Source of the DNA: Chryseosolibacter indicum
GTDB lineage: Bacteria > Bacteroidota > Bacteroidia > Cytophagales > Cyclobacteriaceae
NCBI RefSeq assembly: GCF_018598585.1
Contig: NZ_JAHESD010000001.1
Span: 143,177-207,176 of the forward strand
DNA length: 64,000 bases
Direction: 5' to 3'
Position 1 is the first letter of the stretch. Each line of letters begins with the position of its first letter. This document shows, in pieces, positions 9,315 to 16,941 of the stretch. The position numbers and the translations under genes were made by a program. The notes below the pieces were generated by a model, which saw only the letters and a program-made list of their open reading frames with translations, was not told where the DNA came from and did no database searches.

Positions 9315-10691
9315 ATGGAAGACATTAAAGATCAAAATAACACCAGACGTGATTTTATTAAGAAGTCAGTATTGGCTACTGCGGGAGCATATTTAGGATC
9401 GCTTTCATTTAGCCCAAAAAGTTATGCTAACATTCTTGGTGCAAATGATAAAGTAAGAATCGGCGTTGTTGGATTTTCTGATCGTTTTAAAACTTCACTC
9501 TTGCCTGCATTCAAGGCTAGTTACCAGGAGTTAAACTTCGATATTGTAGCTGTATCTGATATTTGGAAAGTAAGGAGGGAAGAAGGACAGCTGTATTTGA
9601 AAGAGCAATTTGCTCATGATATTAAAGCCTTCAGGAACAACGAAGAATTATATGATTCGAAATCAGTAGATGCCGTAATAATCAGTACAGCAGATTTTCA
9701 GCATGCGCTGCATGCAATAGAGGCCGTTAAGGCAGGATGTGATGCTTATGTCGAAAAGCCTTTTGCAGAGACAATGGAGGATAATCGTGCTGCGCTGAAG
9801 GCTATTAAAGAGTCAAAGCGAATAATTCAGATAGGATCGCAAAGAAGAAGCGGCACCAATTATCACGCCGCTGCAGACTTTATTAAAAGTGGTAAGTTTG
9901 GACCTATAACTATGGTAGAACTTACATGGAACGTTAACCAACCGGGACGTTGGCGACGCCCGGGGCTTGTTGAAAAAATGCGAGAGGCAGATACTGATTG
10001 GAAGCGTTTCTTAATGAACAGGCCTTTTGAAGCTTTTGATGCACGTAAGCATCTTGAATATCGGTTATTCTGGCCATATTCCTCAGGGCAACCAGGGCAG
10101 TGGATGAGCCATCAGATTGATACAGTACATTGGTTCACGGGATTAAAACATCCTCGTAGTGTAGTTGCCAATGGAGGGATTTACATGTGGAGGGATGGCA
10201 GGAAGAACTGGGATACAATGACAGCCGTGTTTGATTATGGTCCAGCAGATGATTTGACATCTGGTTTCCAGGTAACCTTTGCTTCCAGGATGCATAATGG
10301 AGATGAAAATCCTAAAGAGATTTATTACTCCAATGGTGGAGAGTTGAATCTTAATACCAATATGGTGACTCCAACTGGCGGGCTTCAGCTGCATCATGCA
10401 CAAGCGATGAATATGCAGGCTAATCTTTTGCCTACACAAAGTCTCGCTGCTAATTCTGTGAAAACTGTTTCATCTGCTAATACAGGAGGGGATGTTACTA
10501 CTACAGCACATATGCGGAATTGGATGGAATGTGTTAGAAGCAAAAAGGAAACAAATGCACCTGTTGAAGCAGGTTATTCTCATTCTATTGCCTGTATTAT
10601 GACGAATGCAGCTGCAAGAACAGGAGAAAAGGTTGTGTTTGATGAGAAGAAACAGGAAGTTATGGCTGGAAATAAAGTGTTTAAGTATTAA
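9315..10691 (+). CDS. Tat-exported Gfo/Idh/MocA oxidoreductase
   Basis: 458 residues. The N-terminus carries a twin-arginine signal (TRRDFIKKS followed by a hydrophobic Ala/Gly/Leu stretch), so the enzyme is likely exported folded with its bound cofactor. The Rossmann domain has RIGVVGFSDR, a variant dinucleotide motif, and the family motif EKPF appears in YVEKPFAETMEDN. The central part (GSQRRSGTNYHAA; WMSHQIDTVHWFTG) fits the glycoside-dehydrogenase-like group common beside DUF1080 genes. By analogy with characterised gene sets in Bacteroidota that use 3-keto-glycosides, it would oxidise a sugar C3 hydroxyl for the neighbouring DUF1080 protein to act on. That functional link is inference from family and context. 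Confidence 0.88.
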   Translation: MEDIKDQNNTRRDFIKKSVLATAGAYLGSLSFSPKSYANILGANDKVRIGVVGFSDRFKTSLLPAFKASYQELNFDIVAVSDIWKVRREEGQLYLKEQFAHDIKAFRNNEELYDSKSVDAVIISTADFQHALHAIEAVKAGCDAYVEKPFAETMEDNRAALKAIKESKRIIQIGSQRRSGTNYHAAADFIKSGKFGPITMVELTWNVNQPGRWRRPGLVEKMREADTDWKRFLMNRPFEAFDARKHLEYRLFWPYSSGQPGQWMSHQIDTVHWFTGLKHPRSVVANGGIYMWRDGRKNWDTMTAVFDYGPADDLTSGFQVTFASRMHNGDENPKEIYYSNGGELNLNTNMVTPTGGLQLHHAQAMNMQANLLPTQSLAANSVKTVSSANTGGDVTTTAHMRNWMECVRSKKETNAPVEAGYSHSIACIMTNAAARTGEKVVFDEKKQEVMAGNKVFKY

Positions 10692-10697
10692 GAAACT

Positions 10698-11723
10698 GTG
10701 AGAAGCATCATCGTAATATTTCTTCTCCTAAAGGTATTACCTACTCATGCGCAGAAGGGGTTCTCATTTGTTGATAGAGAAATTCAAAAGAAGGTTGATA
10801 TTCTTCACAATGGAAAGCTTATTACTTCCTATTGTTATTTTGACTCTACAGAGAAGCCCATTCTTTTTCCTGTAAAGACCCTTAATGGTGTTACTATAAC
10901 CAGGGGTTATCCGATTGCGCCGAGAGCTGGAGAAAGGACAGATCATCCCCACCATACAGGTATCTGGTTTAATTACGAGAGCGTAAATGGGCTAGATTTT
11001 TGGAACAATAGTTTTGCCATTCCTGAGGAGCGTAAACATCGGTATGGGTCTATACGCCATGTCAGTATCCTTGATAAGTCTATTAAAAAAGAAAGGGCAT
11101 TTCTTAAAACTAAGTCTAACTGGGTAGATCAGAAGGGTAATGTTCTGCTGGAAGAGATTACAGAGTTTACATTTAGTAATAAGAATGGAGTTTTGGTAAT
11201 TGATCGTGCAGCAACACTTACGGCTAAAATGAGTGAAGTAGTTTTTAAAGATGTTAAGGATGGAATGATTGCCATAAGGGTAGCCAGAGAGTTAGAGATG
11301 CCCTCTTTACAACAGGATAAGTTCGTTGATGCTATGGGAAATGTGACAGACGTACCTCTATTGAATAATAAAGGCGTTACAGGTGTTTATATAAATAAAG
11401 AAGGTGTAAAAGGTGATGACGTTTGGGGTAAACGTTCTGCATGGACTTATTTAACAGGTGAAAAAGAAGGCGTAACAATTAGCATCGGTATAATCGATCA
11501 TCCAAAAAATATTGGTTACCCTACCTACTGGCATGCGCGAGGTTATGGGTTATTTGCTGCCAATCCGTTAGGACAAAAGGTTTTTAGTAATGGCAAAGAA
11601 GAAATGAGTCTTAGACTGACAGAGAATAAGTCCATTACCTTTAAATATAGATTTGCTATTAAGGAAGGATCGGTCATTAAGGCCGAGGAAATGAATCAAT
11701 TATCAAGTGATTTTTTGAAGTAA
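10698..11723 (+). CDS. DUF6807 (PmoA-like) exported protein
   Basis: 341 residues from a GTG start that directly precedes a signal peptide (MRSIIVIFLLLKVLPTHAQ). The core carries the family signature PRAGERTDHPHHTGIWFNYE and YWHARGYGLFAANPLG, typical of DUF6807, often labelled PmoA in databases although it is unrelated to methane monooxygenase in function. Clustered His residues (HPHH) could bind a metal or substrate, but no activity is established to my knowledge. It starts 6 bases after the Tat oxidoreductase and is the last gene of the three-gene unit, ending 21 bases from the convergent LacI gene. Confidence 0.75.
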   Translation: MRSIIVIFLLLKVLPTHAQKGFSFVDREIQKKVDILHNGKLITSYCYFDSTEKPILFPVKTLNGVTITRGYPIAPRAGERTDHPHHTGIWFNYESVNGLDFWNNSFAIPEERKHRYGSIRHVSILDKSIKKERAFLKTKSNWVDQKGNVLLEEITEFTFSNKNGVLVIDRAATLTAKMSEVVFKDVKDGMIAIRVARELEMPSLQQDKFVDAMGNVTDVPLLNNKGVTGVYINKEGVKGDDVWGKRSAWTYLTGEKEGVTISIGIIDHPKNIGYPTYWHARGYGLFAANPLGQKVFSNGKEEMSLRLTENKSITFKYRFAIKEGSVIKAEEMNQLSSDFLK

Positions 11724-11744
11724 CATATTCTACCCTTTGCTATC

Positions 11745-12770
11745 TTAAAGTTGTGGTTGTTTTTGTGTTGACTCACGAATAATTAATTTGCTTTTTACAA
11801 TCCGCTTTTCTGGTTTTAATTCAGGGTGACGAATTTGATTTATTAAAACTTCTGCTGCAGCCATTCCTATGTCATAAGCGGGATGGTCAATACTACTCAG
11901 AGAGGGTTCGACAAAACGGGAAATGTTTTCATTATTGAATCCAAGTATAGCAATGTCATCAGGAATTCGAAGTCCGCTTTTTTTCAGGATGTGCATCATC
12001 TCTACAGCAGCGAAATCATTAATGGCAAATACAGCATCCGGTCGTTGCGGTAGATTCAGCAGATAGCGTGTGTATTCTTCAACCTTATCACTTTTATAAC
12101 TTGAATGTATAATGTAAGAGTCTTGTACCTCAATGTTATGTTGTTTTAAGGCGTCCAGGTAGCCGTGCAATCTGTTCTTACTATTATTCAAATGGTGAGG
12201 ACCAGCAACGTAAGCGATCCGTTTACAACCTTGAGAAATAAGATGATTTGTACCTTCGAATGCAATTTCGTGGTTATTGGTAATGATCTGAGAAGTTTCA
12301 AGGTCTTCTGAAATCCTGTCAAAAAACACCATAGGAATACCCTTTTGCTGGAGCGCAGCGAAGTGTTCAGATTGATCAGTCTCATGTGATACGGAAATGA
12401 TAACGCCATCTACTCTTCCGGACATAAGTGAGTGGATATTCTTCTTTTCGATGATGTAGGATTCATCGGATTGGCAGATCATAACGTTCATTCCTGCCAT
12501 GTCAGCACGTTTTTGAATACCACCTGTAGCACGAGCAAAAAAGCCATTAACTGTTTCTGGAATGATTACTCCAATTGTATTGGTTCTTTGTTGCTTTAGA
12601 TTTATAGCTAAAGCATTAGGTTCATAATTAAGAGATCTTGCCAGTTCAATTATCTTCTTCTTTGTGTCAGGGTGAATATCAGTGCGACCACATAAGGCGC
12701 GGGATACAGTTGATTTTGATATACCCAATGTTTTGGCAATATCCTTAATTGTGACAAGTTTCTTTTCCAT
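11745..12770 (-). CDS. LacI/GalR family transcriptional regulator
   Basis: 341 residues. The N-terminal helix-turn-helix and hinge are classic (TIKDIAKTLGISKSTVSRAL, then NYEPNALAINLK), followed by a periplasmic-binding-protein-like ligand domain (TNTIGVIIPE, DGVIISVS, IPMVFFDRI, RPDAVFAINDFAAVEMM, SLSSIDHPAYDIG). It would bind a sugar-derived effector and control carbohydrate genes. It is convergent with the DUF6807 gene, so it does not share a promoter with the cluster, but its location suggests it regulates it. An imperfect palindrome with central CG upstream of its own start suggests autoregulation. Confidence 0.92.
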   Translation of the reverse strand: MEKKLVTIKDIAKTLGISKSTVSRALCGRTDIHPDTKKKIIELARSLNYEPNALAINLKQQRTNTIGVIIPETVNGFFARATGGIQKRADMAGMNVMICQSDESYIIEKKNIHSLMSGRVDGVIISVSHETDQSEHFAALQQKGIPMVFFDRISEDLETSQIITNNHEIAFEGTNHLISQGCKRIAYVAGPHHLNNSKNRLHGYLDALKQHNIEVQDSYIIHSSYKSDKVEEYTRYLLNLPQRPDAVFAINDFAAVEMMHILKKSGLRIPDDIAILGFNNENISRFVEPSLSSIDHPAYDIGMAAAEVLINQIRHPELKPEKRIVKSKLIIRESTQKQPQL

Positions 12771-12774
12771 TCAT

Positions 12775-12782
12775 CAAAGATA
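12775..12782 (-). promoter_or_regulatory. -7 promoter element of the lacI-type gene
   Basis: On the minus strand TATCTTTG is an exact match to the Bacteroidota -7 box TAnnTTTG, only four bases ahead of the ATG, which would give a very short leader or a leaderless mRNA. A -33 TTG is not evident, so activation or a weak promoter is possible. Confidence 0.45.
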
Positions 12783-12800
12783 TCCTTTTATACCATATCC

Positions 12801-12814
12801 CGGGAACGGTCTCG
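12801..12814. promoter_or_regulatory. Candidate LacI-family operator
   Basis: CGGGAACGGTCTCG is an imperfect palindrome (10 of 14 positions symmetric) around a central CG, the symmetry usual for LacI/GalR operators. It sits 18 bases upstream of the -7 box of the LacI-type gene and between that gene and the divergent sigma factor gene. Confidence 0.45.
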
Positions 12815-12886
12815 AAAATTTTTGTTGTTACCGAATAGATTTTATGAAATAAAATGCTGAAAATTATACATATCAAACGATAAAGT

Positions 12887-13495
12887 ATGAGTTTACACGT
12901 ATCATTAGCTCGTTTACAGGCACACCCTAGTGAAGTTAAATTCCCGGGAAATACTCCGGTTCAAAACGATATGGAGTCACTGTTTAACAGGGTGATTGGC
13001 AATAGTGATTATGATGCCTTTCAAATGTTGTTCTTGAAAATGTATTCACCATTGTGTCAATTCTGTGTAAAATTTGTAGGTGTAAACGAGGTAGCGGAAG
13101 AACTTGTTAGTGATGTGTTTTATACGATCTGGAAAAACCGAGACCGCATCATTGTAGCGTCGCCCAAGGCTTATCTGTTTACAGCAGTGCGCAATAGGGG
13201 TTATGACTACTTGAGAAAAGTAAAAAGATCTGAGTGGTGTGATTTAGAGAGAGCATCGGATGTAACGGATAGTAAGGACAGCGGGGATGGTTTAATTGAA
13301 AAAGAGCTGATCGAACAAATCGACTGCGCAGTGGCAAGTCTTCCTAAACAATGTCGTTTGATATTTGAATTAAGCAGAGATCATGGAATGAAGTACAAGG
13401 AAATAGCCTCTATGCTTAATATTGGTGTAAAGACAGTCGAAACTCAAATTGGGCGAGCCTTAAAGCATCTGCGTAAAACCATACCTATTAATTAG
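12887..13495 (+). CDS. ECF RNA polymerase sigma factor (Bacteroidetes family 1)
   Basis: 202 residues with both sigma regions: region 2 (YSPLCQFCVKFVGVNEVAEELVSDVFYTIWKN) recognises the -10 element and core polymerase, region 4 (LPKQCRLIFELSRDHGMKYKEIASMLNIGVKTVETQIGRALKHLRK) is the helix-turn-helix for the -35 element. Length and sequence fit the large group of Bacteroidota ECF factors normally paired with a FecR-type anti-sigma factor and a TonB-dependent receptor. Here only a short FecR-N-like protein follows, 67 bases downstream, and no receptor is present. An N-terminal extension of about 25 residues precedes region 2; the internal Met at residue 28 (MESLFNRV) could be an alternative start. 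Confidence 0.9.
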   Translation: MSLHVSLARLQAHPSEVKFPGNTPVQNDMESLFNRVIGNSDYDAFQMLFLKMYSPLCQFCVKFVGVNEVAEELVSDVFYTIWKNRDRIIVASPKAYLFTAVRNRGYDYLRKVKRSEWCDLERASDVTDSKDSGDGLIEKELIEQIDCAVASLPKQCRLIFELSRDHGMKYKEIASMLNIGVKTVETQIGRALKHLRKTIPIN

Positions 13496-13562
13496 GTATT
13501 CTAAAAAATCTATTAATATTTCTTTTGGATTAAGGGTAATACCCTGCAACTTCGTCTTTTCT

Positions 13563-13808
13563 ATGTATCAAGTGCAGATGAAAAGACTAACAAATCATCA
13601 ATGGTCCCTGCTGGGGAAATATCTAAAAGATGAAGCTACGCCTGCCGATCTGGTACAAATCGAAACTTTGTTTGAACAATTTCCGGGATTAAAAGAAGAG
13701 GTATTACATTTGAATGTAAAACCAAATAATCAGAGCACTTCGGACTTTGATGCTGAGAGGGCTCTGAAGAAAATGCATGAGCGCTTTAAAAGAGAAAATT
13801 TAATATAA
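13563..13808 (+). CDS. Short FecR N-terminal-like (anti-sigma) protein
   Basis: 81 residues (76 if the Met at 13578 is used). WSLLGKYLKDEATPADLVQIETLFEQFPGLKEEV and the later DFDAERALKKMHERFK match the pattern of the cytoplasmic N-terminal helical domain of FecR-type anti-sigma factors. A full FecR is usually over 300 residues with a membrane helix and a periplasmic FecR domain; both are missing. The stop is clean and the next gene starts 23 bases later, so nothing is left of a longer reading frame. It may be a soluble anti-sigma protein for the ECF factor just upstream, or a remnant. The family link rests on pattern recognition only. Confidence 0.6.
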   Translation: MYQVQMKRLTNHQWSLLGKYLKDEATPADLVQIETLFEQFPGLKEEVLHLNVKPNNQSTSDFDAERALKKMHERFKRENLI

Positions 13809-13831
13809 CCTCTAAAATCCACATCTAATCA

Positions 13832-14650
13832 ATGAAAAAAGATTTATTCAACATTCAGGGACAAACTGCGATTATAACAGGAGGAACCGGTGTACTTGGA
13901 AGTGCAATGGCTCAAGGTTTAGCCGATGCAGGAGTTAACACCGTTATTCTAGGAAGACGAAAGGATGCAGGTGAAGAAGTTGTAAAAGCAATTGAATCGA
14001 AAGGTAAGAAAGCTTCATTTATCCAAGCTGACGTTTTAAGCGAGGCGGATCTGCTTGCTGCTAAAGAACAAGTCCTTAAAACGTTTGGAAGTATTGATAT
14101 TCTCTTAAATGCAGCCGGAGGTAATATGGCCGGAGCAGTGATAGCTCCCGAAAAAACTTTCTTCGATTTACAAATGTCCGAATTTGAGAAGGTTGTTGAC
14201 CTTAATTTAACAGGTACAGTTTTACCTACTAAGATCTTTTCTGAAGAGATGGCAAAAAGAAAGAAAGGGGTTGTAATTAACATTGCTTCCATGGCATCAT
14301 ATAGACCGATTACACGTGTTGTTGGTTACGCTGCCGCAAAGGCTGCCGTGATGAACTTCACAGAATGGCTTGCTATTGAAATGGCTAAAAAGTTTGGAGA
14401 GGGTATTCGTGTAAATGGTATTGCTCCCGGATTCTTCCTCACAGAACAAAACAGATCACTTCTTACTAATCCTGATGGAAGTTATACCGCGAGGGGAGAA
14501 GCAGCGATACGCCACACGCCATTTGGAAGATTTGGAGCTCCCGATGAATTAATAGGTGCATTGTTATTCCTATGTTCTGATGCTTCTAAATTCGTAACAG
14601 GGGTTACTATTCCTGTAGATGGTGGTTTCAACGTGTTTTGTGGGGTTTAG
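13832..14650 (+). CDS. SDR family oxidoreductase, D-mannonate oxidoreductase-like
   Basis: 272-residue classical short-chain dehydrogenase: cofactor motif TGGTGVLG (TGxxxGxG), NAAGG, catalytic Ser in NIASMAS, and YAAAK with catalytic Tyr and Lys. The specific stretches NAAGGNMAG, KTFFDLQMSEFEKVVDLNLTGTVLPTKIF and PGFFLTEQNRSLLTNPDGSYTARGE are characteristic of the YjmF/UxuB-type SDRs that interconvert D-fructuronate and D-mannonate in hexuronate catabolism. No other hexuronate genes lie in the window, so the substrate is tentative. It follows the sigma factor and FecR-like genes on the same strand with short gaps and is closed by a strong terminator, which suggests the three form one unit. 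Confidence 0.8.
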   Translation: MKKDLFNIQGQTAIITGGTGVLGSAMAQGLADAGVNTVILGRRKDAGEEVVKAIESKGKKASFIQADVLSEADLLAAKEQVLKTFGSIDILLNAAGGNMAGAVIAPEKTFFDLQMSEFEKVVDLNLTGTVLPTKIFSEEMAKRKKGVVINIASMASYRPITRVVGYAAAKAAVMNFTEWLAIEMAKKFGEGIRVNGIAPGFFLTEQNRSLLTNPDGSYTARGEAAIRHTPFGRFGAPDELIGALLFLCSDASKFVTGVTIPVDGGFNVFCGV

Positions 14651-14685
14651 CCCTCTTATATTCCTTTTAAAGTTATCCAATCTAT

Positions 14686-14720
14686 AAAATCTGCTAGGTC
14701 ATTGAATAGCAGATTTTTTT
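14686..14720 (+). terminator. Intrinsic terminator after the SDR gene
   Basis: A perfect 10-bp stem, AAATCTGCTA (14687-14696) with TAGCAGATTT (14707-14716), is followed by more T residues. Confidence 0.9.
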
Positions 14721-14836
14721 ATTTAAAAAGCTGTCCTTGGGTACTTTACATGCCCGAGATCTGAATACGAGATAAACTTTTATTCATAATATTAAGTTAT
14801 TAACACGCATCCATACTGCATTTAATAAATTAGCGG

Positions 14837-14878
14837 TATCTTTATTTGTATTATAGTGGCTTCAGGCCGCATTTTTTT
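14837..14878 (+). promoter_or_regulatory. Helicase gene leader with terminator-like hairpin
   Basis: TATCTTTA (14837-14844) resembles a -7 box. Just downstream GTGGC (14856-14860) can pair with GCCGC (14866-14870, one G-U pair), followed by A and seven T, ending 11 bases before the GTG start. This is a short attenuator-like structure in the leader of the RNA helicase gene; its function is inferred from shape only. Confidence 0.35.
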
Positions 14879-14889
14879 AAGCAATTACA

Positions 14890-16095
14890 GTGACTTTTAG
14901 AGATTTTGATTTTGACGAGCGATTGCTCGAAGGCCTTGATGCCATAGGTTTTGATAAACCCACCCCAATTCAGGAAAAAACCATTCCGCTTGCTTTAGCA
15001 GGACATGATCTGATTGCCTGTGCCCAAACCGGTACAGGGAAGACAGCTGCCTATATTCTTCCTATTATTAATAAATTAATTAAAACAGAAAATAGGCATC
15101 TCAATACGTTAATTATTGCACCTACACGAGAGCTCGCATTACAAATTGATCAACAGGTTGAAGGCCTGGGATATTTTGTTGGTGTAAGCTCAATCTCAAT
15201 TTTTGGAGGTAACGACGGCGCCACCTGGGATCAGCAGCGCAAAGCGATGGAAAGTGGTGCTGATATAATTATTGCCACACCAGGAAGGCTAATTTCGTTT
15301 ATTGCATCTGGTAAAATTGATTTTAGCCATCTTGAACATTTAATTCTAGATGAGGCAGACCGAATGCTGGACATGGGATTCTATGATGATATTGTTCGGA
15401 TTATCAGTTCGCTTCCTAAGAAAAGACAAACATTGCTCTTCTCAGCGACAATGCCTCCTAAAATCAGAGCACTCGCGTCTAAAATATTAACCAATCCACA
15501 AGAAGTAAATATCGCGGTATCAAAACCTGCGGAAGGTATTCAGCAGCAAGCCTATGTGGTTTATGATGCTCAGAAGCCAACGTTATTAAGACATATACTT
15601 TCCAGTTCTGATGACCAAAGCATTATCATCTTTTCAAACTCAAAGGAGAATGTAAAGAAGCTGGGTTATGAGATTTCAAAAGCTGGCGTATCAGTTAAAG
15701 CGTTTCATTCAGATCTTGAACAAAGTGAACGTGAGGCGATATTAAATCAATTCAGGAACAGACAACTTCAGGTTCTTATTGGTACTGATATCCTTGCCAG
15801 GGGAATTGATGTTGAGGGGATAGGACTTGTTATTAATTATGAGACCCCTTTGGACGCCGAAGATTATATCCATAGAATTGGAAGAACTGCGCGTGCGCAA
15901 AAAACAGGGACAGCGATTACGTTTATTAATGAGAAGGATCAGAACAAGTTTGTTCGAATAGAAAAATTGATAGGTAAAGAAATATCTAAACTTCCATTAC
16001 CTACAGAAATTGGAGAGGGGCCAGTCTTTAATCCTGTATTGAAGAAAAGCAGACCTTTTAACAAAAGAAGAAACTTCAAAAAAAAGACCAAATAG
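14890..16095 (+). CDS. DEAD-box ATP-dependent RNA helicase, RhlE type
   Basis: 401 residues from a GTG start; the first residues TFRDFDFDERLLEGLDAIGF are the usual beginning of RhlE-like helicases, which supports the start. All core motifs are present: Q motif (PTPIQEKTIP), Walker A (AQTGTGKT), PTRELA, GG, TPGR, DEAD (DEADRMLDMGF), SAT (LFSATMP), and in the second RecA domain IIFSNSKE, ARGIDVEG and HRIGRTAR. The C-terminus ends in a short basic tail (KKSRPFNKRRNFKKKTK) that likely binds RNA. RhlE-type proteins unwind structured RNA in ribosome assembly, decay and cold adaptation. A terminator-like hairpin right before the start may reflect autoregulation. Confidence 0.93.
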   Translation: MTFRDFDFDERLLEGLDAIGFDKPTPIQEKTIPLALAGHDLIACAQTGTGKTAAYILPIINKLIKTENRHLNTLIIAPTRELALQIDQQVEGLGYFVGVSSISIFGGNDGATWDQQRKAMESGADIIIATPGRLISFIASGKIDFSHLEHLILDEADRMLDMGFYDDIVRIISSLPKKRQTLLFSATMPPKIRALASKILTNPQEVNIAVSKPAEGIQQQAYVVYDAQKPTLLRHILSSSDDQSIIIFSNSKENVKKLGYEISKAGVSVKAFHSDLEQSEREAILNQFRNRQLQVLIGTDILARGIDVEGIGLVINYETPLDAEDYIHRIGRTARAQKTGTAITFINEKDQNKFVRIEKLIGKEISKLPLPTEIGEGPVFNPVLKKSRPFNKRRNFKKKTK

Positions 16096-16260
16096 AGGTA
16101 AACCGTGAGAACATTAGATAAGAGACGCAGTAAGTATAACTTCTGTTTTATGTAATGTTTTTTGGTGTGTTAAACGGCCCATCAACACCTTGCCATAAAC
16201 ATTACGTCGTTTTCGCAAAAGCTAGACAAACTTCGTCTCCACCAGATATTCCTTCGAAAA

Positions 16261-16605
16261 CTATAACGTTTCTCTTAGTTGATTTTTTGTGTGTTCCATT
16301 TTGTGCTTATCGTTGGCATTCCAGATGTACATGATTACACCGACGATTAAATAGAAACCTGCTACAATTGCAAACCCTGCAAACTCGTTGTTCATTGATT
16401 GATTAATTGCGACTGCTGCAGTAATACTAATGAATAACAAGAATAACAAAGAGCAGAAAACTACTACTGCCATTTTAAGAAGGCTTGCCATTGCTTCCTG
16501 CGCATCTTCTTTGATATTTTCTTTGAGGTGCTTTACTTCCTGCTTCGCGTAACGGAAGGGAGCTATAACAGCACCTGCTGCTTTATAGAATAAATCCATT
16601 GCCAT
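16261..16605 (-). CDS. Holin-III/DUF1469-like membrane protein
   Basis: 114 residues: an amphipathic basic N-terminus (AVIAPFRYAKQEVKHLKENIKEDAQEA) and two membrane helices (MAVVVFCSLLFLLFISITAA and EFAGFAIVAGFYLIVGVIMYIW), then a charged tail. This is the layout of the phage-holin-III-superfamily / DUF1469 membrane proteins that are common chromosomal genes and not phage-derived. It starts 2 bases after the stop of the YtxH gene, so the two are an operon. In many bacteria such genes sit with YtxH and CsbD-like stress genes. Function unknown. Confidence 0.65.
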   Translation of the reverse strand: MAMDLFYKAAGAVIAPFRYAKQEVKHLKENIKEDAQEAMASLLKMAVVVFCSLLFLLFISITAAVAINQSMNNEFAGFAIVAGFYLIVGVIMYIWNANDKHKMEHTKNQLRETL

Positions 16606-16607
16606 AG

Positions 16608-16832
16608 TTATGATGATAAAGTATAACGTTCTACAGGATCAACGGAAGTGGTTGAAACAAGCCCATCTTCCTGTAATTTTTTGAGTTGTTTTTTGGCCAG
16701 AGCCTGATCAATCATACGATCAGCTTCTTCTCTGATTCTTCTCCGGGTAACTCTTCCCGACTCCGGTGCAATCAATAATCCAAGGACGACACCCATCCCA
16801 ATTCCTAAAACAAACATAAAACTCGTCTTCAT
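16608..16832 (-). CDS. YtxH domain protein
   Basis: 74 residues from the ATG at 16832 (an upstream in-frame ATG at 16874 adds 14 residues that do not fit the family). The N-terminus is a single membrane helix with glycines (SFMFVLGIGMGVVLGLLIAPESG) directly followed by a basic helix (RVTRRRIREEADRMIDQAL), which is the YtxH signature including the conserved LAPxSG-like turn. It likely sits in the inner membrane with a cytoplasmic helical tail. It is co-transcribed with the downstream holin-like gene. YtxH proteins are linked to stress responses in other bacteria, but the molecular role is unknown. Confidence 0.75.
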   Translation of the reverse strand: MKTSFMFVLGIGMGVVLGLLIAPESGRVTRRRIREEADRMIDQALAKKQLKKLQEDGLVSTTSVDPVERYTLSS

Positions 16833-16941
16833 GTTTCTGCACTTTTGAATATTATTACTTATTAACGTACACAATACGTCATAATAATTGTATGCCGACT
16901 TGGGAGGAAAACTTTACACACCATAAAAAATCTATGTGAAA

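Noticed and set aside
10698..11723. Function as a methane monooxygenase subunit (PmoA) from the family label
   Set aside because: The protein is a soluble exported DUF6807 member in a sugar cluster, without the membrane helices of true PmoA.
16261..16605. Phage holin as evidence of a prophage
   Set aside because: The family name is historical; no other phage genes are nearby and the pair with YtxH is a common chromosomal arrangement.
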